DNA of 64,000 nucleotides from an uncultured Vampirovibrio sp. (GCA_910577515.1 CAJTLW010000002.1:253952-317951); one strand, 5' to 3'. Numbered from the stretch's first letter, positions 8,640 to 17,614 are shown. The notes: generated by a model not told the origin, from the sequence alone. Program-made: numbers and translations.

Positions 8640-9827
8640 TTACTTTTGGAGACTATTTAAACAATCTGCAAGAGCTTGTATATCATTGGTTTCAAGCCCT
8701 GCATTCAGTGAAATCCTTAAACGGGCGGTGTTTTTGGCAACTGTTGGGTATCTTATTGGCAAAATATAAAATCCGTTTTCAATTAAATGCCTTGAAAACC
8801 CTACCGTACTTGCATTTTCGCCGATAAGAACAGGTGCAATATAGCTTTCACCCATAATTTCAAAGGATTTTACGCTTTTTCTAAAATTATCATTTAGTTT
8901 AAAAAGTTTTTCCTGAAGTGTATTATTAGCCAAAATCCGCTTTTTTAAAACATATTGGGAGAACGCGATGCTTATTTCAGGCAGTGTGGTTGAAAAAATA
9001 AAGCTCCGCGCGAAATTGATTAAATAATCAATTAAAACACCATCCCCAACAACAAAAGCGCCGTATGAGCCTATTGCTTTTCCAAAGGTCGCAAGAATTA
9101 AATCCACCCTTGAAAGCACATTTTGCTCGCTGCAAATGCCTTTGCCATTTCCATAAACCCCGAAACTGTGGGCTTCATCGATGATTAAAAGTGTATTGAA
9201 TTCTTCTTTTAAATCTGCAAGCCTATTAATATCTGCAATATCTCCATCCATGCTAAACAGACTCTCTGAGGAGATTATAGCCTTTTTGTAATCCTTTCTG
9301 TATTTTATTAATTTTTGCCTTAAATCTTCATAATCAAGATGGCGGTATGGAATAATTTTTGCCTTGGAAAGTCTGATGCCGTCAATTATGCTTGCGTGGT
9401 TTAATTTATCGACAAAAACTACATCACTGCTATCTAAAAGTGCCGAATATACGCCAACATTGCCGTGATAGCCGCTGTTGAAAATTAAAGCCCTTTCTTT
9501 ATCAAAAATTTCAGCTAAAAATTCTTCCATTTTTTTATATACAGGGCTTGTGCCGCAAAGCAGTCTTGCAGAAGGGTTTGAAATTTTATTGCCTGATGAA
9601 ATATATTTTTTTAAAAAATCTTCTCTTAAGGTTTTATCGTTTGAAATTCCAAGGTAATCATTGCTAGAAAAGTTTAAGAGCCTTTTGGCGCTTCCGTTTT
9701 TGGAATTTAGAATGATATATTTTCCATCCTGCTCAATATCTTTAATTTGCCTTATCGAAGAACTTGAATTTAAAGCTTCTAGTGCCTCACAATAAGGTGC
9801 ATACAGGCTCTGTTTGCTATTTTTCAT
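8640..9827 (-). CDS. bioF: 8-amino-7-oxononanoate synthase-like PLP enzyme
   Basis: A fold-type I pyridoxal-phosphate enzyme of the alpha-oxoamine synthase family (BioF, KBL, HemA-like, SPT). BioF joins pimeloyl-ACP/CoA with alanine in biotin synthesis. Seen motifs: NFSSNDYLG near the N-terminus, FNSGYHGNVG, DKLNHASIIDG (His stacking on PLP), IIDEAHSFGVYG (Asp/His binding the cofactor) and TFGKAIGSYG, which holds the Schiff-base Lys. 395 aa is normal. Its start overlaps the end of the upstream symporter gene by 11 bases, so the two are co-transcribed; an alanine symporter beside an alanine-consuming enzyme is a sensible pair. No other biotin gene is nearby, so KBL or a related activity remains possible. 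Confidence 0.85.
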   Translation of the reverse strand: MKNSKQSLYAPYCEALEALNSSSSIRQIKDIEQDGKYIILNSKNGSAKRLLNFSSNDYLGISNDKTLREDFLKKYISSGNKISNPSARLLCGTSPVYKKMEEFLAEIFDKERALIFNSGYHGNVGVYSALLDSSDVVFVDKLNHASIIDGIRLSKAKIIPYRHLDYEDLRQKLIKYRKDYKKAIISSESLFSMDGDIADINRLADLKEEFNTLLIIDEAHSFGVYGNGKGICSEQNVLSRVDLILATFGKAIGSYGAFVVGDGVLIDYLINFARSFIFSTTLPEISIAFSQYVLKKRILANNTLQEKLFKLNDNFRKSVKSFEIMGESYIAPVLIGENASTVGFSRHLIENGFYILPIRYPTVAKNTARLRISLNAGLETNDIQALADCLNSLQK

Positions 9828-11376
9828 CTTTAAACCAAACTTTGTTCATAGGGCATATTAAATCATATTTTTTGCAATATTCAATCAAATCACCCTTTAT
9901 TTCTTTAATTAAAATAAAGATGGCTATGAGGTTTGGAACTGCCATAGCAAGCAAGGTAGCGTCGGTAAAATTAATGACACTTTGAATATTTACAGATGAG
10001 CCTATTACAACAAAAAGGCAGAATAAAATCTGATAAATCTTTGTGCGTTTAAAACCTTCACCAAAAATATATCCCCAGGCTTTTTGACCATAATAAGACC
10101 AGGAAATAATTGTAGATATTGCAAAAAGAATTATAATAAAGGCTAAAACATACGGGAAAAAGCTTATAGCGTTTGCAAAAGCAGCAGATGTTAATTCTAC
10201 ACCGGATATTCCTTCTCTGTAATTTAGATATTCGCCAGTAATAATGATTACAAATGCTGTCATAGAACAAACAATAACCGTATCAAAGAAAGGTTCCATT
10301 AAAGATACAAACCCTTGAGATACAGGCTCTTTGGTTTTAACAGCAGCGTAGGCTATAGGTGCAGAGCCTGAACCCGCCTCGTTAGATTGAATAGAGCGGC
10401 GCATACCCATTATAATACAGCCTACAATTCCTCCTGCAACGGCTTTTGGGAAAAATGCTTCTTCAAAAATAACGCCTATTGCATGGGGTACCTGAGTAAT
10501 ATTAAAAAATATTATAATCAAGCTTACGCTTATATAAAGCCCGCACATAAAGGGAACAACCTTTGATGTTACATTTGCTATGCTTTTGATTCCGCCAACA
10601 ATTACAAGCCCAACAAGAACTGCAATAATAAGCCCAAAAATCCAGCTGTGTGCAAAAAATATACTGTTTTCACCGCCTGTTATGTTTATAAATTGCTTTG
10701 TAGCCTGATTTGCCTGAAACATACATCCGCCGCTTAAAGCGCCCGGTATACACATTAAAGCAAAAAAGGTAGCCAGAGGCTGCCCAAGCCATCTAAAGCC
10801 TTTTCTTGTAAGTCCATGGGCTATATAAAACATAGGGCCGCCTGAAACAGAGCCATCTGCATTAAATCTTCTGTATTTCAACGATAGTGTTACTTCACAA
10901 AATTTCAGCGCCATACCAAATATTGCGCCAATACACATCCAAAACATAGCGCCGGGGCCACCGACAGAAATTGCAATTGCAACACTTGCAATATTTCCTA
11001 AACCCACGGTGCCTGATAATGCGGTAGCTAAAGCGCCGAATGATGATACTTCACCACATTTGGAGTTGTGAGATTCATTAAATTCTGTTTTCTTTTTAAC
11101 AAATATTTGTTTCAACGAATGTTTGAAGCCCCAAATACCAATCCATCTAAGGTAAAAGGTTGCAACAATGCTTGAAATTAAAAGAAAAAGTATAACAAGG
11201 GGAACTTTTACCCCTGCAATATTTACGGAATAAAATACAATTCCTGAAAACACATCTGAAAACGGAGCAAAATATTTATCGATTTTTTGGTCTATAGTTG
11301 CAGCAAATGCGCATACGGGTGACATTAAAAGCGCAACCAGCGCCAAAAGCAGCCTGTTTAATAAATTTTTTGTCAT
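9817..11376 (-). CDS. Sodium:alanine symporter (AGCS family)
   Basis: An integral membrane amino acid carrier of the alanine/glycine:cation symporter family. It has an N-terminal signal-like or first membrane helix followed by about ten more helices. Family hallmarks are FGALATALSGTVGLGNIA, GGPGAMFWMCIGAIFGMALK and the conserved SNEAGSGSAPIA segment. The frame is open to a GTG at 11388, but ATG at 11376 is preceded by a GAGAG-type ribosome site and starts MTKNLLNRLLLAL; I prefer it (519 aa). It is followed by the overlapping bioF-like gene, which suggests alanine uptake feeding that enzyme. The LysM protein gene lies just upstream (35 bases) and may belong to the same operon. Confidence 0.92.
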   Translation of the reverse strand: MTKNLLNRLLLALVALLMSPVCAFAATIDQKIDKYFAPFSDVFSGIVFYSVNIAGVKVPLVILFLLISSIVATFYLRWIGIWGFKHSLKQIFVKKKTEFNESHNSKCGEVSSFGALATALSGTVGLGNIASVAIAISVGGPGAMFWMCIGAIFGMALKFCEVTLSLKYRRFNADGSVSGGPMFYIAHGLTRKGFRWLGQPLATFFALMCIPGALSGGCMFQANQATKQFINITGGENSIFFAHSWIFGLIIAVLVGLVIVGGIKSIANVTSKVVPFMCGLYISVSLIIIFFNITQVPHAIGVIFEEAFFPKAVAGGIVGCIIMGMRRSIQSNEAGSGSAPIAYAAVKTKEPVSQGFVSLMEPFFDTVIVCSMTAFVIIITGEYLNYREGISGVELTSAAFANAISFFPYVLAFIIILFAISTIISWSYYGQKAWGYIFGEGFKRTKIYQILFCLFVVIGSSVNIQSVINFTDATLLAMAVPNLIAIFILIKEIKGDLIEYCKKYDLICPMNKVWFKDEK

Positions 11377-11411
11377 AAATTCTCTCACTCTGTATTTTTT
11401 GTGTTTAAAAA

Positions 11412-11999
11412 TTATTTATCAACGGGGATAATCAAAACCTGACCTATTTGAAGCCCTTCCGGGTTTGCTATATTGTTGATTTTTTTTATTTCTTCAATTT
11501 TTTGTGCGTCGTATTTTCCGTAAAACCTGTAAGTTATTTTATCTAAAGTATCCCCACTTTTTATTGTATATTTTTCTCTGCGGCTTCCTTCGGAAATTTC
11601 TTTTGAATCATTTACAACTTCAAGATTTGCAGATGTTTTGGGGGCTTCGGGGATATCATTTTTCTTAACAGGAATTGAAGAAATCCAGACAACCAGACTG
11701 ACAATTGCAAGAAAAATCAATCCGCCGATAACACCGATGCTCAAATAAACACCATCTGTTTTTGCCCTCACGCGTATCTTGATTTTTCCTGTATTTGAAA
11801 CATTTCCTGAGGCGTTTGAGCCTGCAGTAACGTTTTTCATAAAGCTTCTATATAATACATCAAGCTCAGGGTTTTTACTTGTTCTTAAAAATTGGTTAGC
11901 ATCCGCGCTTACACGTTTTGCTGCTTGAAATTTAACATTTTCAAGCATAGACATTCTTTCTTTGGTTAAATTAGACCTGTGAAGTGTAGAGCTTTTCAT
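11412..11999 (-). CDS. Single-pass membrane protein with C-terminal LysM domain
   Basis: A protein with a cytoplasmic N-terminal part of about 85 residues, one membrane helix (SIGVIGGLIFLAIVSLVVWI) and an outer part ending in one LysM domain (YTIKSGDTLDKITYRFYG to GLQIGQVLIIPV). LysM domains bind peptidoglycan GlcNAc, so the protein probably tethers the membrane to the wall. The frame extends to a TTG at 12065; ATG at 11999 (MKSSTLHRSN, 195 aa) is a better start, and ATGs at 11957 or 11951 also remain possible because no candidate has a strong Shine-Dalgarno. It is the first gene of a run that continues with the symporter and bioF. Exact function unknown. Confidence 0.75.
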   Translation of the reverse strand: MKSSTLHRSNLTKERMSMLENVKFQAAKRVSADANQFLRTSKNPELDVLYRSFMKNVTAGSNASGNVSNTGKIKIRVRAKTDGVYLSIGVIGGLIFLAIVSLVVWISSIPVKKNDIPEAPKTSANLEVVNDSKEISEGSRREKYTIKSGDTLDKITYRFYGKYDAQKIEEIKKINNIANPEGLQIGQVLIIPVDK

Positions 12000-12109
12000 A
12001 TAAAATTTATTACCGTTTAAAGTCTTATTCTCTACAATAGTAATAAAAACACGGTGACAATTCAAGAAAAAGAATTAAGCGCATTAAGAAATATTACAAG
12101 ATAAACTTA

Positions 12110-12673
12110 TTATTTTTTAGATGTTAAATATTTTTTTGCACCATTAAACATAGCATCTAAAAGTTCTTTATTATTTGTTGTGTCAAAATTGTTATCTTCT
12201 AAATATTCACTGAATACATTTTTCCAAAGTTCAAATAAATCATTCTCTTTAATGTTTAATATATCGCCTATTTTTTTAAACTCTGAAAAATCAATATATA
12301 AAGGCTTTGCACCTCTTAAGATATCAACAGTTTGCAATCTTTTCTTTCTTTCAAACTTTTTCAAAAATTCAACCGTAGAAAGCTTATTTTTCTTCATATA
12401 ATCTTTTAAAGTTTCAAGATTTTTATTATAAGGCACAGGGTCTGATGATATTACATATTCATCAAATTCTTCTGGCATAATATCCATAACAGTTGCTATC
12501 CTTTCAAGAGTTGTTGTACGTGTTGAGAAAGGAATAGCATCGTCGATAAGGTTATATACATAAGAAAGAGTTACCCCTATCATTTGTGCGAAATCTTTTT
12601 TGTGTATTTTATTTTTTTCTAAAAAATCAAATACTTTTTTTGAACTTTGTTGTTTATTTTTTTTATCCTGCAT
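12110..12673 (-). CDS. XRE-type DNA-binding protein (187 aa)
   Basis: A regulator with an N-terminal helix-turn-helix (about residues 10-70: FLEKNKIHKKDFAQMIGVTLSYVYNLI) and a C-terminal half that looks like a second, weaker copy of the same fold (NLETLKDYMKKNKLSTVEFL..., then DFSEFKKIGDILNIKENDLFELW). Duplicated HTH arrangement is my inference. The frame is open to a GTG at 12709, but AGGAG seven bases before ATG 12673 fixes the start (MQDKKNKQQ). The gene is divergent from pth with about 146 bp between. A TTATTAGTAT motif at 12712-12721 lies close to its promoter, the same motif found around the XRE gene at 29213. Confidence 0.8.
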   Translation of the reverse strand: MQDKKNKQQSSKKVFDFLEKNKIHKKDFAQMIGVTLSYVYNLIDDAIPFSTRTTTLERIATVMDIMPEEFDEYVISSDPVPYNKNLETLKDYMKKNKLSTVEFLKKFERKKRLQTVDILRGAKPLYIDFSEFKKIGDILNIKENDLFELWKNVFSEYLEDNNFDTTNNKELLDAMFNGAKKYLTSKK

Positions 12674-12819
12674 GGCTTTGCTCCTGATTTTTATGTTATT
12701 ATGTATCACGGTTATTAGTATGTTTAACTTTTACTTAACTTTTTTTGTATACCTTGTTTAACTAAATACAAGATTAATTTGTTTCACATTACAAATACTA
12801 AAGAAAGAGGTATTAGCCT

Positions 12820-13374
12820 ATGAAAGCTATTATCGGGCTTGGAAACCCTGAAACTAAATATAATTTTACCAGACATAATATAGGCTTTATGGTCTTAGAC
12901 CGCATTCTCCTCTCTTACAATATCAAATTAACCGAAAAATTCAAATCTTTTTTTGCAAAAAAAGATGACCTGATTTTTCTTATGCCCCTTACATATATGA
13001 ATTTATCCGGTGAAGCGGTAATTCAAATTGTTAATTTTTATAAACTTGAACCTAAAGATTTACTTGTAATCTATGATGACATAAGCCTTGATGTTGGTAC
13101 CTTGCGGTTTAGAAAAAATGGTTCCGACGGTGGACACAACGGTATTAAATCAATTATAAAGCACCTTTCTAGCAAGGATTTTAACAGGTTAAAAGTAGGG
13201 GTTGGGCCATACAAGGGTGATATTGATTTGGCAAATTTTGTGTTGCAAAAGTTTACAAAAGATGAGAATGAAATATTTAATCAAGTGGCAACAATTGCAT
13301 CACAGGCTGCTATTGATTGGACAAACACTGATTTTGAACATCTGCAGTCTAAATATAATAAAAACTGGCTCTAG
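12820..13374 (+). CDS. pth: Peptidyl-tRNA hydrolase
   Basis: A 184-aa enzyme that cleaves peptidyl-tRNA released from stalled ribosomes. It contains the family signatures GLGNPETKYNFTRHNIGF (catalytic His20, substrate-binding Asn10), PLTYMNLSGEAV and IYDDISLDVG (Asp93 in E. coli numbering), followed by GGHNGIKSI. Ribosome site AGAGG lies nine bases before the ATG. It is divergent from the XRE gene and followed after about 40 bp by an exported protein gene with its own TATAAT box, so it may be monocistronic. Confidence 0.96.
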   Translation: MKAIIGLGNPETKYNFTRHNIGFMVLDRILLSYNIKLTEKFKSFFAKKDDLIFLMPLTYMNLSGEAVIQIVNFYKLEPKDLLVIYDDISLDVGTLRFRKNGSDGGHNGIKSIIKHLSSKDFNRLKVGVGPYKGDIDLANFVLQKFTKDENEIFNQVATIASQAAIDWTNTDFEHLQSKYNKNWL

Positions 13375-13400
13375 TTTATTGGTTTTTTGAATAAAAAAAG

Positions 13401-13406
13401 TATAAT
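13401..13406 (+). promoter_or_regulatory. -10 box of a leaderless-type promoter
   Basis: TATAAT ends seven bases before ATG 13414, so initiation at the usual distance would put the first transcribed base on the ATG itself. No Shine-Dalgarno precedes the ATG. Confidence 0.55.
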
Positions 13407-13413
13407 TATAAAT

Positions 13414-14268
13414 ATGAGAATAACTGGGTTTAAGAATATTTTTTGTATATTTTTTACCATGTTTCTTTTTGCGGGTATGGTTTCGGCAGAAGAAATGGCG
13501 CTTGATATGCCTGATTTTCATCAAATAAAAAATTCCACAAAAGAGTTTTTCAAAAAAGGAAAAGATAAAGCGGTTGAAATTAAAAATAAAGGGGTTGAAA
13601 AATTTGATGAGGCTAAAGAAAAAGCCGGAAATAAGGTGATACAAAAAACAGGTACCCCGACAGGCGGCACCCCGAAAGGTCTGACAAGAAAAGAAAAAGA
13701 AGAATTAATTTTAAAATATCAGGATAACGGCTATTATGGCACATTGCCAAATATTGAAAGAGAATTTGACTATATTAAACAAAAAAGCAAAAAAACAACT
13801 CCTAATGGCAAATATAAAGACGGCTTTTTTATAGAAGAAGATCTAAAGAAGGCACCTCTTGATGATGAACTTTTTTTAGATGTGATTTTAAAGAAAGAAA
13901 AAGATACTAAATTTACCAAAGACATACTTAAAATAATACCTCTTTTGAATAATTTCAAAAATTGCATTGAAAACAATTGCGATATACAAAAATTTAATGC
14001 AAATGTAAACCTTGTCGATTTATATGCAAGACGCCTTGAAAAAGATTATGCATCAACCCCTGATAGCCAAAGCGAAGGCTTTTATCTTGTTCAAAATTTA
14101 GCCTACCTTGCAAAATTGCAGGGAAATTTAAAATATGAAGCTAATTTTTATTCAAAATATATGCCCCTTGATGGCACAGTTTATTCAAAAGAAAATGTTG
14201 AAAAGAAAGATTATGAACTTTTAATAGAGCTTTCTAAAACAATTTTTACATTGGAACAATTAAAATAA
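13414..14268 (+). CDS. Exported protein of unknown function
   Basis: I do not recognise a family. The protein begins with a clear Sec signal peptide (MRITGFKNIFCIFFTMFLFAG, cleavage after VSA) and continues with a charged Lys/Glu-rich helix (about residues 30-70), a Gly/Pro/Thr-rich linker (TPTGGTPKGLT) and a mostly helical C-terminal domain of about 190 residues with two Cys separated by four residues (NCIENNC). The frame is open to TTG 13387, but ATG 13414 starts directly with the signal peptide. Mature product would be periplasmic or surface located. It is followed by another exported protein gene; both could belong to one envelope function. Confidence 0.72.
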   Translation: MRITGFKNIFCIFFTMFLFAGMVSAEEMALDMPDFHQIKNSTKEFFKKGKDKAVEIKNKGVEKFDEAKEKAGNKVIQKTGTPTGGTPKGLTRKEKEELILKYQDNGYYGTLPNIEREFDYIKQKSKKTTPNGKYKDGFFIEEDLKKAPLDDELFLDVILKKEKDTKFTKDILKIIPLLNNFKNCIENNCDIQKFNANVNLVDLYARRLEKDYASTPDSQSEGFYLVQNLAYLAKLQGNLKYEANFYSKYMPLDGTVYSKENVEKKDYELLIELSKTIFTLEQLK

Positions 14269-14360
14269 TAGCCTTATTTAAGAGTGCAGGGCTAATGAAA
14301 AAAATAAACCTTTAGGATATCCTTCATTTTGAAAAATATATCTTTAAAAGGAAAATTTTT

Positions 14361-15110
14361 ATGAAAAAAGCCTTGTTAGTTTTTACAATGCTGCTATTTG
14401 CACAGTATGCACATTCTGAAATTGTGATTGATAAACTTGAAGACCCTGAATATTTAAATGGTCCGAAAACTTCTTATAATACTTATACACCTTTTCATAA
14501 CACAGCTACCACAACAAAAAGAACATATAACCTAAACAGCGGGCAATTAAGCAAGGTTGAAAGAAAAGTTTTTGGCCGCACTTATGTAGGCGATGATGCT
14601 ACAAATAGATTACAAAGGCTAGAATCAAGTGTATTTGGCGCTGTTCAAAGCGGCAATGAAAGAAGCCGCCTTACAAAGCTTTCAAGCGCAACACAGGGAT
14701 ATTCAAATAAATACCCGCAATATAGTGCATACAACGGCTACAACAATTATTACAACAATGGCTATTATAACAATTATTACAATCCAAATAATCCTTATTA
14801 TAATAGGTATACGCCTTATAGACCTTACGCAAGGCCTACAATCAGAAACATAATAAGAAATATAAGAAGCGGTTCCTTAACAGGCTATACTCCGCCTGTG
14901 AACACTTATTATAATCAGTATCCTCAAAATTCGTATTATAATTTTCCTTCTCAGAATGGCTATTATACATCAACCACGGGAAATGGAACGCAATTTACGG
15001 ATTTATTTTCAAATGGTCAGTCTGGCTCTGAAACCTATTATGATGACGGGCGATACAGAAAAAATTTAAGTTCAACATCAGGCGGCTGCGGGGTTAAAGT
15101 CATCTATTAA
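14361..15110 (+). CDS. Exported Tyr/Asn-rich protein with RLxRLE/VFG repeats
   Basis: A 249-aa protein with a Sec signal peptide (MKKALLVFTMLLFAQYAHSE, cleavage likely after AHS). The mature part has a short helical repeat, VERKVFGRTYVGDDATNRLQ then RLESSVFG, of a type I know from secreted proteins of cyanobacteria and their relatives. A low-complexity region follows (about residues 105-200) dominated by Tyr, Asn and Pro with repeats such as NNYYNNGYYNNYY. The end carries a GGCGVKV motif. AAAGGA stands seven bases before the ATG. A strong terminator follows at 15117. Such Tyr/Asn-rich tails are common in surface and matrix proteins; function is not known. Confidence 0.72.
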   Translation: MKKALLVFTMLLFAQYAHSEIVIDKLEDPEYLNGPKTSYNTYTPFHNTATTTKRTYNLNSGQLSKVERKVFGRTYVGDDATNRLQRLESSVFGAVQSGNERSRLTKLSSATQGYSNKYPQYSAYNGYNNYYNNGYYNNYYNPNNPYYNRYTPYRPYARPTIRNIIRNIRSGSLTGYTPPVNTYYNQYPQNSYYNFPSQNGYYTSTTGNGTQFTDLFSNGQSGSETYYDDGRYRKNLSSTSGGCGVKVIY

Positions 15111-15116
15111 TATAAA

Positions 15117-15142
15117 AAAAGGAGGTTTGAAACCTCCTTTTT
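15117..15142. terminator. Bidirectional rho-independent terminator
   Basis: AAAAGGAGGTTT pairs with AACCTCCTTTT around a GA turn. A-run and T-run flank both sides, so it can end both the plus-strand gene finishing at 15110 and the minus-strand gene finishing at 15145. Confidence 0.85.
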
Positions 15143-15144
15143 AT

Positions 15145-16299
15145 TTAAATTTTATCCATCCAATCATGGGAGAATTCATACATTCCAGGTGTATACCGGC
15201 TTTGGGAACCTGTCGCTGTCGTATTCATTTTCCCGAGCTGAACCATATCATAGTTTGAAACCTCATTTGTTTTTTGAAGTTCGTAAGCTGCAGGTGTCGT
15301 TAAAGCGCCAAAGCCTGATTGGTACCCTGAATCTTTAGCAAATTTTGTATACTTTCCGGGTAGTTTTGATGCTGCTTTTGCAGTTTTTGTAGCCGACGGT
15401 ATTGTTTTTGCAGTTTTCATTTGCGAAATTTTACCTGCAGTTTTTGTTACTCCGGTTTTAGCGCTGCCTATAACGCCTTCTTTACCTATATTTGCTTTTA
15501 CTTTTGTATATGCTTGAGTACCTTTGTAACCAAGATGACCTTCGCCTGTATTGATTTTTAATTTACCATTAACCTTTGTTAATCCTCTGCCGCCTGAAAC
15601 TGTGTCTTCTGCAAAGGCTTTCACTGTATTTTTACCATTTTCAATTGCACCTTTAACGCCCGTTTCTCCGCTTTTTGTAAGCTGGCTCATAGAAGAATTC
15701 GGTGTTGCCTTCATAGCTTTTACGCCCGCTTTTACACCAACTGCCGAAATACCTACCTGAAGCCCTGCTGCGCCTAAATCTTGGAATGCTGCTTTAGCTT
15801 CGGCATCTGTTCCATTTGGGTTATTATATAATTCAACAGCTTTTCCTACCGCTTTTGCGCCCGAAACAACGCCTGTTACAACACCTGCAACACCAAGCCC
15901 TACTGCTAAAGGCGGGAATAATGAACAAGCAACAATTGTTCCTGCAGTTAAAAGAAGCTTTTTAGGGTCAGTTGCAATTCCAACCACAGTATTCACTATA
16001 GATTTTCCGGCTCCTTTTGCCATCTGAAGCAGTGCCGTTCCAAACCCTATGCGTCCGTCATCCTCACCGTCGCTGCATTTATCGGAAAAGGCATCGCCGG
16101 TTTCAGCAGGTGTTGTATTATTAGCATCGGTTGATGAAGCGCTTACCTGCAAATTGTCACCTACTTTGCCTGCGTTTGAATTTTCAAACATCCAATCTGG
16201 CGCATATTCATAGCTTGAATTCACCTGATTTTGACTTTTTTGTGCTTGTTTTTGCTTTGCAATTTCAGCGGGGGAGGCTGATGTGATTGAATTTAACAT
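15145..16299 (-). CDS. Glycine-zipper protein with EF-hand-like loop (paralogue 1)
   Basis: I do not recognise a named family, but this 384-aa protein is clearly paralogous to the one at 16513-17439. Layout: a polar N-terminal 70 residues containing YAPDWMF; an EF-hand-like loop CSDGEDDGRIGFG (residues 75-87; Asp77, Asp81, Gly82, Ile84 in register, but Thr instead of Glu at position 12); a hydrophobic glycine/alanine-rich region (about 115-195) with GxxxG spacing suited to membrane insertion; the block GTDAEAKAAF; and a Lys/Thr-rich C-terminal half ending YEFSHDWMDKI, which echoes the N-terminal DWM. No Sec signal peptide is seen. It may be a membrane-active or exported protein; that is inference. 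It follows its paralogue on the same strand, with a terminator between. Confidence 0.75.
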   Translation of the reverse strand: MLNSITSASPAEIAKQKQAQKSQNQVNSSYEYAPDWMFENSNAGKVGDNLQVSASSTDANNTTPAETGDAFSDKCSDGEDDGRIGFGTALLQMAKGAGKSIVNTVVGIATDPKKLLLTAGTIVACSLFPPLAVGLGVAGVVTGVVSGAKAVGKAVELYNNPNGTDAEAKAAFQDLGAAGLQVGISAVGVKAGVKAMKATPNSSMSQLTKSGETGVKGAIENGKNTVKAFAEDTVSGGRGLTKVNGKLKINTGEGHLGYKGTQAYTKVKANIGKEGVIGSAKTGVTKTAGKISQMKTAKTIPSATKTAKAASKLPGKYTKFAKDSGYQSGFGALTTPAAYELQKTNEVSNYDMVQLGKMNTTATGSQSRYTPGMYEFSHDWMDKI

Positions 16300-16469
16300 A
16301 AACTTTTTCTCTCTTCTTTAATAAGGTAAACAGGGTTAATAAGTTGTGTGCAAAGTTTTTCTCTGCGCTTTTTAAATATCTCTCTTGTATATATAAAGTA
16401 TATTTACATTCAAAAATTGCCTTTTTTAACGTAACTTTATCTGCTTTTGTTAAATTTTCTTAACACAAA

Positions 16470-16496
16470 CAAACCCCCGTTAATTACGGGGGTTTG
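16470..16496 (-). terminator. Rho-independent terminator
   Basis: CAAACCCCCGT pairs perfectly with ACGGGGGTTTG around a five-base loop, 11 bp in all, just after the stop of the 16513-17439 gene. On the minus strand it is followed by TTTGTTTG. It separates the two paralogues, so the gene at 15145-16299 should have its own promoter. Confidence 0.8.
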
Positions 16497-16512
16497 AACT
16501 AAATATATTAAC

Positions 16513-17439
16513 TTAAAGGTTTTTTGGAGCTATTCCATGTACTTTGGTGTAATTCTCTATGTATTGCTGTAAGAAGTTAGTTCCATGATTTTTGTCCCAA
16601 CGTTTTAAGCTGCGTGTATTTTGTGTTGTTAATTTGCTTGTGCCACTGATATCAACTTTTTTGCCACCAAATATTTTAACGGTAGAGGTTTCTGACGCAT
16701 CAGCTGTCGGTTTCCCTGTTCCCCCATGTGTATCTGTCACAGTTGGTTCTGTATTCTCTGGGGTTTCCGTTGTTGTGCTGGATTTGGTTTTGCTTGTTAA
16801 TTTTCCAAATGCATCTTTTGTATCATCTTTGAATGCTTTTACCTTATCGCCAAATTTAGCTCCTTTTTCAAGTTTTGCCATTTCGCCGCCTCTGGCTTTC
16901 ATGGTTTTTACCCCGCCTGCAACTGCTACTGCTGAAAGCCCTGAGGTTAGTATGCCGGAGCCTACTCCTTCAAGTGCGGCTTTAGCTTCGCCGTCGGTGC
17001 CTTCGCCTGAATTTGCAATTTCACTTGCTTTTGCAAGGCCGCTTCCGATGTCAAATAATCCTTTACCGATACCAATTGTACCGCCTATAACTGCAAGCGG
17101 AGCGCCAATAGGTGTAGCACAAAGTGCAGCACCGGCTACCACGGCAATTGCAGGTAAAAAGTTTCCTTTGGCGACCTCTGTAAATGGCATTTTTACCATA
17201 TTTATTAAGGATTTCCCGATACCTTTGCCTACGCTTTCAATGGCTTCGCCTGTGCTTAGTTTTCCATCATCTTTGCCATCTGTACAAACGTAATCCATAT
17301 CAACGGTCGCCTTGCTGCCGGTTTCCTGCTCTTGATATATAGAAACATTTTCTCCATCATTTCCGGAAGATGAAACTATATTTTTTGCCTGAGCATAGTA
17401 CGAAGGCTTATAGCTGGCATCAATGGCGTTTGTAGACAT
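16513..17439 (-). CDS. Glycine-zipper protein with EF-hand-like loop (paralogue 2)
   Basis: 308-aa paralogue of the protein at 15145-16299. Shared blocks in order: VCTDGKDDGKLSTGEA (residues 51-66; an EF-hand-like loop with Asp54, Asp58, Gly59, Leu61 and here the canonical Glu65), GKGIGKSLIN, a glycine/alanine-rich hydrophobic region (about 95-135 and 157-178) and GTDGEAKAALE. The C-terminal 120 residues are polar, Thr-rich and unrelated to the paralogue. ATG 17439 is preceded by AGGAGAG, a good ribosome site. No Sec signal peptide. The conserved Asp-rich loop followed by a membrane-prone segment suggests Ca2+-dependent folding or membrane insertion, but no function can be assigned. A 233-aa open frame lies antisense to it and looks like a compositional shadow. 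Confidence 0.75.
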   Translation of the reverse strand: MSTNAIDASYKPSYYAQAKNIVSSSGNDGENVSIYQEQETGSKATVDMDYVCTDGKDDGKLSTGEAIESVGKGIGKSLINMVKMPFTEVAKGNFLPAIAVVAGAALCATPIGAPLAVIGGTIGIGKGLFDIGSGLAKASEIANSGEGTDGEAKAALEGVGSGILTSGLSAVAVAGGVKTMKARGGEMAKLEKGAKFGDKVKAFKDDTKDAFGKLTSKTKSSTTTETPENTEPTVTDTHGGTGKPTADASETSTVKIFGGKKVDISGTSKLTTQNTRSLKRWDKNHGTNFLQQYIENYTKVHGIAPKNL

Positions 17440-17614
17440 AGTATTTCTCTCCTAAAATATGTGTTTAAGATTATATAATTTCGCTCTTATGCATTAATAA
17501 AGTTTTTTTATTTATAATAATTGCTTAAAATGTATATAAAATTTATTGCAAGGTTTGCCGTGTCTGTTCTTTGTAAGTTAACAATTCTTAATATTTATTA
17601 AATATTTTTCATAT

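Noticed and set aside
16592..17293. 233-aa open frame antisense to the glycine-zipper gene
   Set aside because: Pro/Val/Ser-rich translation typical of a shadow of a Gly/Ala/Thr-rich gene; no ribosome site and the sense frame has conserved paralogue blocks.
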